The position numbers and the translations under genes are program-made. The notes under the pieces were generated by a model. That model saw only the letters and a program-made list of their open reading frames with translations. It was not told the DNA's origin and searched no databases. Below, piece after piece: positions 35,433 to 43,130 of a stretch of DNA of 64,000 nt. The DNA lies in assembly GCA_946481275.1 (NCBI GenBank), contig CAMLMV010000033.1:1-64000 (forward strand). Direction: 5' to 3'. Each line of letters begins with the position of its first letter. Positions within the stretch are counted from its first letter, which is position 1. The stretch is from an uncultured Massilia sp. (GTDB lineage: Bacteria; Pseudomonadota; Gammaproteobacteria; Burkholderiales; Burkholderiaceae).

Positions 35433-36298
35433 ACACGCGACGAGCGCATGCGGTGGCTTTCCTGATCGGGATGGTGAGCACGTCGGCGCACGCCGCCGAC
35501 TGGAGCGACACGGCGCTCAGCTGGCGCTATGGCCAGCGCTTCCGCGAACCGTTCAATCCGTCCGACATTAAAAAACACATCTTCGCGCTGACGCATGCGA
35601 GCGGCTACAAGTACGGTTCCAATTACTTCAACGTCGACCTGCTGCAGTCCGACCGCAACGATCCCGCGTCGCTGACGCAGGACGAGGGCGCGCAGGAGGC
35701 CTACGTCGTCTACCGCCACACACTCGATATCGGCGCGTTGCGCGGCGCGCCGCTGGCCTACGGCGCCGTCAAGGGCGTGGGCCTCGTGCTGGGCTTCGAC
35801 TGGAACACGAAGAACGACGTCGGCTATAACTCGCGCAAGCGCATGCTCGTGGCCGGGCCGGCCCTGATGTGGAACGTCCCGGGCTTTCTCAGCACGGGGC
35901 TGCTGCTCGTCCACGAAAGCAATGCGCCGAGCGGCGCCTTTCCGCCGATTTCCGGGGTGCGCGGGCGCACCACATACGACATCCACCCGATGTTCTCGGC
36001 GAGCTGGGGCATCCCGATCCCCGAAGACTGGGCGCCGGGCTGGGCGTTCGAAGGTTACCTGAACTTCATCGGCGCCAAGGGGCGCGACGAGGTCGGCAAC
36101 GGCACCGGCGCCGAGACGAACCTCGACATGCAGCTGATGTACGACGTCGGGCCCCACTTCGGCCAGCCGAAAAAACGCTTCCGGATCGGCCTCGAATACC
36201 AGTTCTGGAACAATAAATTCGGCAACACGGCCGCCACGACCGGCAGCCGGGGCCAGCGCGCCAGCACGCCGATGGTGCGGGCGGAGTATCACTTTTGA
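35429..36298 (+). CDS. Tsx-like outer-membrane channel protein
   Basis: A 289-residue exported protein with a signal peptide (MVSTSAHA ending about residue 23). It has the alternating beta-strand pattern and C-terminal aromatic residue (VRAEYHF) of outer-membrane barrels. Segments such as ADWSDTALSWRYGQRFREPFNP, YKYGSNYFNVDLLQSD and KRFRIGLEYQFWNNKFG match the nucleoside-specific channel (Tsx/OmpK, PF03502) family. Its ATG overlaps the stop of the glucan synthase gene, so translation is coupled. Rather than nucleoside uptake, the context suggests an envelope partner of glucan production (inference). Confidence 0.82.
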   Translation: MNTRRAHAVAFLIGMVSTSAHAADWSDTALSWRYGQRFREPFNPSDIKKHIFALTHASGYKYGSNYFNVDLLQSDRNDPASLTQDEGAQEAYVVYRHTLDIGALRGAPLAYGAVKGVGLVLGFDWNTKNDVGYNSRKRMLVAGPALMWNVPGFLSTGLLLVHESNAPSGAFPPISGVRGRTTYDIHPMFSASWGIPIPEDWAPGWAFEGYLNFIGAKGRDEVGNGTGAETNLDMQLMYDVGPHFGQPKKRFRIGLEYQFWNNKFGNTAATTGSRGQRASTPMVRAEYHF

Positions 36299-36310
36299 AG
36301 CCTTTAAAAT

Positions 36311-36339
36311 TTGTCAATAAATTAATATCTAATTGACAA
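36311..36339. promoter_or_regulatory. AT-rich inverted repeat before the PHP-domain gene
   Basis: TTGTCAAT (36311-36318) and ATTGACAA (36332-36339) form an 8-bp inverted repeat with a 13-bp AT-only-rich centre, in the 94-bp gap 36299-36392. It is a candidate operator or promoter region; the low GC of the arms makes a terminator unlikely. Confidence 0.45.
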
Positions 36340-36392
36340 TTTTATGAGTCGTGGATCAAGGTCGACGTGCATGCAATTGCAAAAATTGCATC

Positions 36393-38003
36393 ATGAAAAC
36401 CTCAATTCCCACTCTCTCCCTGGTGCTGGCCGCGGCCGGCGTGTTCAACCCTGCCGTGGCGGCCACGCTCGAACACCGCGAGTTCGAAGCGACCCTGCTC
36501 GCGCCGTACCATGGCGAAGCCCGCGACGCGCGCACGTTCACACTCTCGTTCGAGTATCCCGGCCTGCGCGCGCGCCGTCCCGTGACATGGCGCCTGGAGC
36601 TTGTCGCGCCGTCCGGCCGCCGCGTCGCGCTGTGGCAGGGGCGGCTGGCGCTGGGCGGCACGCCGCGTGACGTGGCGGTGCGCTGGCCGGGCCTTCTCGC
36701 CGGCCGCAAGCCCGCGCCCGGCATCTACCGCGTGCGCCTGCATGCCGTCAGCGGCAGCGAGACGGCCGACCAGGCCTGGGACATCGCCGTCGGCAGCGTG
36801 CCGGCGCCCGCGCTGCCCGCCTTTTCTCCATTGCCGACGGGCCGCACACGCACGATGGCCACGCCGGCGCCGGGCGCGCTGCCGTACACGGTCTATTACG
36901 GCAACCTGCACAGCCAGACGCGCGACAGCGACGGCGGCGCCCCCGTCGACAACTGCCACGGCGCGCAAGACCCGCAGACGGCGCCCTACGGCCCGGACGC
37001 CGCCTACCCGTATGCGCGCAAACATGGCCTGGACATCCTGATGGTCTCGGAGCACAACCACATGTACGACGGCTCGGACGGCACGAACGCGGACGCCGAT
37101 CCTGCGCAAGCCCGGGCCAGGTACCAGGCCGGCCTGAAGACGGCGCGCGATTACTCCGATGCGAATCCGGGCTTCCTGGCGTTGTACGGCATGGAATGGG
37201 GCGTGATCGGCAACGGCGGCCACCTGAACATCTTCGACAGCGACGAGCTGCTCGGCTGGGAGAAGAACGCGAAGGGCGAGCTGCTTGCGGATACCGCGAC
37301 GGCCAAGAGCGACTATGCGGCGCTCTATTCTCTGATGCGCCAGCGCGGCCTGACCGGCCAGTTCAACCATCCGGCGCTCACCGGCCAGTTCACCGTGAAC
37401 GGCACGCCGCTCGCGTACACGCCGGACGGCGACGCCGCCATGGCCTTGTGCGAAGTGGTGAACAGCTCCGCGTTCTCCATCAGCGAGAACGAGGGCGAGA
37501 CGCGGCGCAGCAATTTCGAGCTGGCCTGCAACAAGCTGCTGGAAGCGGGGTATCACGTGGCGTTCAGCAGCAACCAGGACAACCACTGCGCCAACTGGGG
37601 CGCGTCGTACAGCAACCGCACCGCCGTGCTGGTCCCGAACGGCGTGCCGCTCACGCGCGCCAGCTTCGTCGAGGCCCTGCGCGCGCGCCGCGTGTTCGCG
37701 ACGATGGACAAGGATGCGCAGGTGGTCCTCACCGCGAACGGCCACCTGATGGGCGAGCGGTTCGACAACACGGGCGCGGTGCGGCTGCAGGTGGCCTACG
37801 CCAGCGCGGCGGGCCGGCAGGCCGCGACGGTGGCGATCATCGAGGGTGTCCCGGGGCGCAACGGCGACGTGAGCCAGCTCGCCGACAAGGCCGACGTCAC
37901 GACGACGCCGTCGCCGGGCGCGCATTTCTATTATGCGAAGGTGACGCAGGACGACGGCAGGATCCTGTGGTCGGCCCCGGTGTGGGTGACGCAGCAGCCT
38001 TAG
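36393..38003 (+). CDS. Exported PHP-domain metal-dependent hydrolase (CehA/DUF3604-like)
   Basis: A 536-residue protein with a signal peptide (TLSLVLAAAGVFNPAVA). An immunoglobulin-like N-terminal part (about 25-150) precedes a PHP phosphoesterase-like domain. Metal-site motifs include YYGNLHSQTRDSDGG, DILMVSEHNHMYDG, LYGMEWG, GQFNHPAL and SNQDNHCANWG, the pattern of CehA/McbA and DUF3604 proteins. The domain hydrolyses phosphoesters or carbamates in characterised members; the substrate here is unknown. The start at ATG 36393 gives the signal peptide directly. It converges with, and overlaps by 4 bp, the TMEM165-type gene. Confidence 0.83.
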   Translation: MKTSIPTLSLVLAAAGVFNPAVAATLEHREFEATLLAPYHGEARDARTFTLSFEYPGLRARRPVTWRLELVAPSGRRVALWQGRLALGGTPRDVAVRWPGLLAGRKPAPGIYRVRLHAVSGSETADQAWDIAVGSVPAPALPAFSPLPTGRTRTMATPAPGALPYTVYYGNLHSQTRDSDGGAPVDNCHGAQDPQTAPYGPDAAYPYARKHGLDILMVSEHNHMYDGSDGTNADADPAQARARYQAGLKTARDYSDANPGFLALYGMEWGVIGNGGHLNIFDSDELLGWEKNAKGELLADTATAKSDYAALYSLMRQRGLTGQFNHPALTGQFTVNGTPLAYTPDGDAAMALCEVVNSSAFSISENEGETRRSNFELACNKLLEAGYHVAFSSNQDNHCANWGASYSNRTAVLVPNGVPLTRASFVEALRARRVFATMDKDAQVVLTANGHLMGERFDNTGAVRLQVAYASAAGRQAATVAIIEGVPGRNGDVSQLADKADVTTTPSPGAHFYYAKVTQDDGRILWSAPVWVTQQP

Positions 38004-38590
38004 AAGCCCAGGCTGCGTCCGGCGCCGAACAGGGTGGCGATGCCCAGCACGGCGAAGACCAGCGCGGCCAGGCCGTGCACGAGCTTTAACAAGGAAGAGC
38101 TGGTACTGAGGCGGCCCGCGATCCGATCGCCGAAATACACGGCCGGCACGTTCGCGAGCATCATGCCGAGTGTCGTGCCGGCGACCACCGCCACGGCGGA
38201 CGAGTAGCGCGCGGCCAGGGCGACGGTCGCGACCTGCGTCTTGTCGCCCATCTCGGCGACGAAGAACGCGAGCACGGTGGTCAGAAAAACGCCGAAGCGC
38301 GCGAGCGGCGTCTCGTCCTCGTCCACCTCGTCCGGCACCATGATCCAGGCGGCCATGCCGAGAAAGGCGATGCCCAGCACCCAGCGCATGACGTCGGGAC
38401 CAAGCAGGCGGCTCACGAGCGCGCCGACGGCGGCGGCGAAGGCGTGGTTGGCGATGGTCGCGACGAAGATGCCGGTCACGATCGGCAGCGGACGGCGAAA
38501 ACGTGCGGCGAGCAGGAAGGCCAGCAACTGCGTCTTGTCGCCGATTTCGGCGAGGGCGACGATGCCGGTGGAAACGAGGAAGGCATCCAT
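38000..38590 (-). CDS. TMEM165/GDT1-family transporter (UPF0016)
   Basis: A 196-residue membrane protein with six predicted helices. It has two copies of the family signature, E15-I-G-D-K-T20 and E113-M-G-D-K-T118, one in each inverted half, with an acidic loop between halves (PDEVDEDE). Bacterial members export manganese (MneA type) or exchange Ca/Mn for protons. ATG 38590 fits the first transmembrane signature. The 84 bp to the divergent hydrolase start are too short for a yybP-ykoY manganese riboswitch, which often controls this family. Confidence 0.92.
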   Translation of the reverse strand: MDAFLVSTGIVALAEIGDKTQLLAFLLAARFRRPLPIVTGIFVATIANHAFAAAVGALVSRLLGPDVMRWVLGIAFLGMAAWIMVPDEVDEDETPLARFGVFLTTVLAFFVAEMGDKTQVATVALAARYSSAVAVVAGTTLGMMLANVPAVYFGDRIAGRLSTSSSLLKLVHGLAALVFAVLGIATLFGAGRSLGF

Positions 38591-38674
38591 TGAATGGGGG
38601 ATCATAGCAGAGGTGTGCGGCCGACGCGAACATGCTATCCTCCCCGCGCTTCCACCATCCGAGGAACCCAAGCC

Positions 38675-40300
38675 ATGACCCGTATCGCAGCAGCGATCCT
38701 GCTCGCTTTCTCCAGCGCCGCACTGGCGCAGGCACCCGCCACCGCCCCCGCCGCAACCGTCATTACACAGGATGCCTCAGCCCTGGATGCCTGGCTGGCC
38801 ACCGACGTCGAACGCACGATGAAGCTGTTCGACGTGCCCGGCATCGCTATCGCCATCGTCAAGGACGGCAAGGTCGTCGCCACGCAAGGCTTCGGCGTGC
38901 GCAAGCTGGGTGCACCGGACAAGGTCGATGCGAAGACGCTGTTCGAGGTCGCGTCGAACTCGAAGGCGTTCACCGCGGCCGCGCTGGCGATGCTCGTCGA
39001 CGAAGGCAAGCTCGCGTGGGACGATCCGGTCACGAAGCACCTGCCGGATTTCCAGATGTACGACGCATACGTGACGCACGAGATGACGGTGCGCGACCTG
39101 CTCACGCACCGCAGCGGCCTGGGTCTCGGCGCGGGCGATCTGCTGTGGTGGCCGACGACGAATTTCTCGACCGACGAGATCATCCACAAACTGCGCTACA
39201 TCCGCCCCGCCACGAGCTTCCGCAGCAGCTATGCGTACGACAACCTGCTGTACATCGTGGCCGGCAAGATCATCGCGGCCAAGTCAGGTAAAACGTGGGG
39301 CGAGACGATCCGCGAACGCATCCTGGCGCCGGTGGGCATGTCGGCGACGACGACGAGCCTCGCGGAGAGCGCGGGCAATCCGGACGTGGCGAACGCCCAC
39401 AGCAAGATCAACGACAGGATCGCGGCCGTGAAGGCGATGCCCGTGGCGAATGCGGTGGGCGCCGTCGGCATCAATACGAATGCCGAGGACATCGCGCGCT
39501 GGATGAACGTGCTGCTGGCCGGCGGCAAGGTGGGCACGGACGCGAACGGGAAGGAGATCCGCCTGTACAGCGCGAAGCAGGCGCGCGAGATGTGGACGGC
39601 GCAGACGCCCATGCGCATCAGCGAGCCCGATCCGAAGCTGGCCGCCACGCGCCCGAACTTCCTCGCGTACGGCCTCGGCTTCCAGCTGCGCGACTGGCAG
39701 GGCAGGATGCTCGCGATGCACAGCGGCGCGCTGCAGGGCTTTTATTCGAAGGTCGTGCTGGTGCCGGAAGCGAAGCTGGGCATCGCCATCCTGACCAATG
39801 CGGAAAGCGGCGGTTCGCTCAACGCGCTGCAGTACCAGCTGCTCGACCGCATGCTGAATCCGGCGGCGGCGGCGACCGACTGGATCGGCATCGTGAAAGC
39901 CGTCGAGGACGAGAATCATGCAAAGGAACTGGCGCGCATTGGTAAAGCGAACGCCGCGCGCGCGGCGAAGTCGCAACCGTCGCTCGCACGCGCGGCGTAC
40001 GACGGCGAATACCAGGATCCGTGGTACGGCATCGCGACGATCCGGCATGAGGGCAACCGCCAGATCCTGACGATGTCGCGCACGCCCGACCTGACGGGCG
40101 AACTGGAACACTACCAGCACGACACGTTCATCGTGCGCTGGAAGGAGCGCAACTTCAACGCGGATGCGTATGTCACGTTCGCGCTGAATCCGGACGGGAG
40201 CATCGAGCGCATGCGGATGCAGCCCATCTCCACGGAGACGGATTTCAGCTATGACTTCCAGGATCTGAACTTCACGCCGGTCAAGAAGACCGCGCCATGA
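38675..40300 (+). CDS. Exported serine hydrolase, class C beta-lactamase/esterase family
   Basis: A 541-residue exported protein. A signal peptide (ILLAFSSAALA) precedes a beta-lactamase-like domain (about 40-400) with the S-x-x-K motif S94-N-S-K97, a Y-x-N at Y188 (YAYDN), and an H-x-G near AMHSGALQG. A C-terminal domain (about 430-541) resembles DUF3471 (YDGEYQDPWYG, FIVRWKERNFNADAYVTF). Family members are D-aminopeptidases, esterases or penicillin-binding-like enzymes; true beta-lactamase activity is not implied. GAGGAA lies 8 bp before ATG 38675. It converges with the gene ending at 40302 with one base between. Confidence 0.87.
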   Translation: MTRIAAAILLAFSSAALAQAPATAPAATVITQDASALDAWLATDVERTMKLFDVPGIAIAIVKDGKVVATQGFGVRKLGAPDKVDAKTLFEVASNSKAFTAAALAMLVDEGKLAWDDPVTKHLPDFQMYDAYVTHEMTVRDLLTHRSGLGLGAGDLLWWPTTNFSTDEIIHKLRYIRPATSFRSSYAYDNLLYIVAGKIIAAKSGKTWGETIRERILAPVGMSATTTSLAESAGNPDVANAHSKINDRIAAVKAMPVANAVGAVGINTNAEDIARWMNVLLAGGKVGTDANGKEIRLYSAKQAREMWTAQTPMRISEPDPKLAATRPNFLAYGLGFQLRDWQGRMLAMHSGALQGFYSKVVLVPEAKLGIAILTNAESGGSLNALQYQLLDRMLNPAAAATDWIGIVKAVEDENHAKELARIGKANAARAAKSQPSLARAAYDGEYQDPWYGIATIRHEGNRQILTMSRTPDLTGELEHYQHDTFIVRWKERNFNADAYVTFALNPDGSIERMRMQPISTETDFSYDFQDLNFTPVKKTAP

Positions 40301-40301
40301 T

Positions 40302-41216
40302 TCAGATCGCCGGCACCGGCGAGAACCCCGACACCGCCCGGTACTTGCCGTTCCCGTACCGGAGCACCTGCTTCTGGTCGATCGCCGCCGGCGGCCCCGC
40401 ATACGATTCGGCGCGGCTGATCGCCCCCTGGTAGCGGATGGTCAGGTCGCCCGGCTGTTCATGCGTCGCATCGATGCTCCAGCTGCTGTCGATCGCATAG
40501 CAGTCGTGCGCGTCCGGTGCGCCGCCGTCGTCGCGTGCGACGGGGCCCAGCTGGTGCGGCTTCACGAGCGGGGCCAGGCGGCGCTGGCAGTCGGCCGCGC
40601 TGTCGACGTTGATGCCGGACAGCGCCAGCTCCACGGCCGGCTCGCGCCGGACGGCGTCGCGGCCGACTTCGTACACCGCGAGCCAGGTACCGCAGTAACC
40701 CTCCCAGCAACTGCCGTATTCCACCGCGACGGCCGAGCGGCGCGCGGCCAGCGCGACTTCGCGCACGGCGGCGGCGCCGGAAAAGCCGCGCAGCGCGAAG
40801 ATGCCCTGGCGTCCGCTCACGCCCCACGTGCCGCGACGCTGTTCGAACTGGTAGGCCGCCAGCGCCAGCGGCGTCGCGTGGACGGCGGCGGTGCGGCCGT
40901 CGTCCCCGGCCGGCGCGAGGCCCGCGATCAGGGTCAGGTGCGTGGGGTCCGTGCGCAGCACCAGTTTCGGTTCGACGAGTACGCGGTTCGTGCCCACGTT
41001 CCAGCCGGCGTAGAGGCCGTGCCCGGTGCCGGGAAGCGGCGGCAAGGTCGCGCTGTGCACGCGGCCGGCCGCGCTCTCGCTCCAGCCGGGAAAGGCCAGC
41101 GCAGCCAACTGGGCCGGCGTGGGCAACGGCTGTGCGCCCGCGCTGACGCCAGGCACGCACGCCGACAGCACGGCCACGCCCAATGCGGCGTGGCGTAACG
41201 AAAACGCAGCCGCCAT
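40302..41216 (-). CDS. Exported protein of unknown function, coupled to the HtrA-like protease
   Basis: A 304-residue protein with a signal peptide (LGVAVLSACVPGVSAGA) that may instead be a lipoprotein signal at LSAC. I recognise no family. The sequence is rich in Ala, Gly and Val with a Cys pair in YGSCWEGYCGTW and further Cys residues (DCQRR, HDCYA), suggesting a disulfide-bonded periplasmic domain. Its ATG shares a base with the stop of the upstream protease gene (TGATG), so translation is coupled and a joint function, for example a protease partner or inhibitor, is plausible but unproven. Confidence 0.75.
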   Translation of the reverse strand: MAAAFSLRHAALGVAVLSACVPGVSAGAQPLPTPAQLAALAFPGWSESAAGRVHSATLPPLPGTGHGLYAGWNVGTNRVLVEPKLVLRTDPTHLTLIAGLAPAGDDGRTAAVHATPLALAAYQFEQRRGTWGVSGRQGIFALRGFSGAAAVREVALAARRSAVAVEYGSCWEGYCGTWLAVYEVGRDAVRREPAVELALSGINVDSAADCQRRLAPLVKPHQLGPVARDDGGAPDAHDCYAIDSSWSIDATHEQPGDLTIRYQGAISRAESYAGPPAAIDQKQVLRYGNGKYRAVSGFSPVPAI

Positions 41217-42757
41217 CAGTTCTTCTTGCCGTTCCAGACGTCCAGCATGTCTTGCGAACCTTGCGAGCGGATGCCGTTGTCCTGCAGGACGCCCTCGGTC
41301 GCGTCGACCATCGCCTGGCGCGGCAGGACCATCGTCTCGCCCAGGCGCTGGTCGAAGCGCAGAACGACGAGATCGTCCTTCAGGTCGCGCAGCAGCGCCA
41401 CCAGGTGGCGCAGGCTGGCTACCTTCACGCCGTTGATGGAGTCGACGACGGAGCCGAAGCGGTTGCTGTAGCCCGTCACGAGCTTGTGCGGGAAGAACGG
41501 CGAACTGACGACGACGAGTTCTTCGCGCTGCGCGTCCGGCTCGTCGCCGCGGCGCGTCACGAGCGGGCTCGCGTTGAAACCGTAGGCGTTCAGCAGTTGC
41601 GCGTTGTTGCTGATGAAGGACAGGTATTCGGCCGTGGCGCGCGAGAACACGATCGGACCGTACACGAAGTACGACGGGTAGTCGCCGTCCAGCGCCGGGA
41701 TCAGGAGGGGACGCGGACCGTTCACCGGCACCTGCACCTGCATGGTCTTGCCGTCGCGGACGATGGTGAGCGGCACCTTGCCGTTCTTCGCGACCTGCTG
41801 CACGCGGTACTGGAAGCGTACGCGCAGGTTGGGGCCCAGCCTGACCATGCCCTGGTTGTCGATGGGGTAGTCGCCGATGCGCGTGATGACGTCCCATTCC
41901 TTCAGCGGATACGCGGCATCGCTCCGGTACGGGCGGTGCACGATGACGCCGTCGACCGACTTGTCCAGCTTGAGGTACTGGCGCAGGACCGGATTCTCCA
42001 GCGTCTGGATGTCGTCCAGCAGCAGCGGCTTGCCGTCGTAGCGGCCGTCGGCCACGTCGCGCAGGAACAGCTCCACTTCCTCGTTCGGGATCACGTAGCC
42101 GATGTTCTGGGCGTTCGCCGCCACCGAGAACGCGAGGCCGACCATCTTGTCGCCGTCGATCACGGGGCCGCCGCTGTTGCCGGGGTTGATGGGCGCGTCG
42201 ATCTGCACGCGCAGGCCCGCGCTGCCGTAGCCGTAGGGGACGAATTCGACGCGCGAGACGATGCCCTTGGTGACGGACAGCGACGTGCCGCCCATCGGAT
42301 AGCCGTACGCCATCACGGCTTCGCGCACGTCCGGCAGGACGCTCGTGCGCTTGACCGGGCGGTGCTTGTCGAAGAACGATTCGTCGTCCAGCTTCAGCAG
42401 GGCCAGGTCCATGCCGCGCGCGATGGCGACGACGGTGGCGCCGACCTTGTCGCCGTCCTGGCTCGCCTGCACCTGCACCTGGCTCGCGTAGCCGACGACA
42501 TGGGCGTTGGTGAGGATCCGCTTGCCTTCGATGACGACGCCCGATCCCGTGATGTCCTGCGGCGTGGCCTTGGTCCAGGGCTTGAACGGGTCCGGCCGGC
42601 GCACGGTGCTGAAGATCTTGACGACCGAGTTCTCGACGGCGGGCGACACGGGTGGAGCGGCAGTCGGCGGGGCGGTGGCCTGGCTGGCTTCCTGGGCCTG
42701 GAGCGTGCAGCTGGCCAGCGCGATCGCGGCGGCCGCCGCAAGGCGAACGATCTTCAT
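41216..42757 (-). CDS. HtrA/Deg-like periplasmic serine protease (S1C)
   Basis: A 513-residue trypsin-like protease. A signal sequence (LAAAAAIALASC) has C17 after LAS, so it may be a lipoprotein. The catalytic triad is visible as H86 (TNAHVVG), D117 (RGMDLALL) and S195 (GNSGGP). A PDZ-like region follows (about 270-370: KEWDVITRIGDYPIDNQG), plus a second C-terminal PDZ-like half (FGSVVDSINGVKVASLRHL), an arrangement closer to Deg9/Deg-type proteins than to DegP. Role: envelope protein quality control. AGGGAA precedes ATG 42757. It is the first gene of a two-gene leftward unit with the exported protein 40302-41216. Confidence 0.9.
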   Translation of the reverse strand: MKIVRLAAAAAIALASCTLQAQEASQATAPPTAAPPVSPAVENSVVKIFSTVRRPDPFKPWTKATPQDITGSGVVIEGKRILTNAHVVGYASQVQVQASQDGDKVGATVVAIARGMDLALLKLDDESFFDKHRPVKRTSVLPDVREAVMAYGYPMGGTSLSVTKGIVSRVEFVPYGYGSAGLRVQIDAPINPGNSGGPVIDGDKMVGLAFSVAANAQNIGYVIPNEEVELFLRDVADGRYDGKPLLLDDIQTLENPVLRQYLKLDKSVDGVIVHRPYRSDAAYPLKEWDVITRIGDYPIDNQGMVRLGPNLRVRFQYRVQQVAKNGKVPLTIVRDGKTMQVQVPVNGPRPLLIPALDGDYPSYFVYGPIVFSRATAEYLSFISNNAQLLNAYGFNASPLVTRRGDEPDAQREELVVVSSPFFPHKLVTGYSNRFGSVVDSINGVKVASLRHLVALLRDLKDDLVVLRFDQRLGETMVLPRQAMVDATEGVLQDNGIRSQGSQDMLDVWNGKKN

Positions 42758-43130
42758 GAATTCCCTGTTTTGATGTGCAAATGTGACATGCAAGCGTTGC
42801 CGTCGCAATATACACGGTGCTTAAGTGTAAAAATGCACGAATTCTCACGCGTAACCATTCAGTAATGTCGTGTTGCATCCAGGTGTAATGACGCGTGCAT
42901 ATGCGAGGTGTCCGGCACCCGCCCGGCGGACACCGGGCGGACAGTCGCGGACACCGCGAAACGCCGGAACCCGTGCAAATCCGCCGCCTGCCACGTGGCA
43001 CGAAGATTGCCTATTCAAAACGTCAACTTGCTGCTAAGGTGCATCGGCTTCATCACCCCGCAGTAAAAAAAGGAGCGGCCCGCCACCCGGGCCGCTGACC
43101 AAAAAGAAGTGTGTGATTTCAGGAGAACCC
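42758..43130. promoter_or_regulatory. 373-bp divergent intergenic region before the TldD operon
   Basis: No gene found. The left half (42770-42870) is relatively AT-rich and should carry the leftward promoter of the protease gene; a TATATT-like -10 is visible on the minus strand (in GTGTATATTGCG) but no good -35. The right half holds the hairpin at 43074-43096 and the AGGAGAA ribosome site (43121-43127) of the first TldD gene. Confidence 0.5.
43074..43096. other. GC-rich hairpin in the leader of the TldD operon
   Basis: AGCGGCCCG (43074-43082) pairs with CGGGCCGCT (43088-43096) around a 5-nt loop. An A-run (43065-43071) precedes it, and AAAAAGAAG follows soon after. For leftward transcripts it would be hairpin plus T-run, a terminator; for the TldD mRNA it is a stable 5' leader hairpin 34 bp before ATG. 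Confidence 0.65.

Noticed and set aside
38591..38674. Possible yybP-ykoY manganese riboswitch upstream of the TMEM165-type gene
   Set aside because: Only 84 bp separate it from the divergent hydrolase start, and none of the riboswitch's conserved stems could be seen.
36402..38756. Long minus-strand frame through the PHP-domain gene
   Set aside because: Shadow of the plus-strand gene in GC-rich DNA; the composition is not protein-like.
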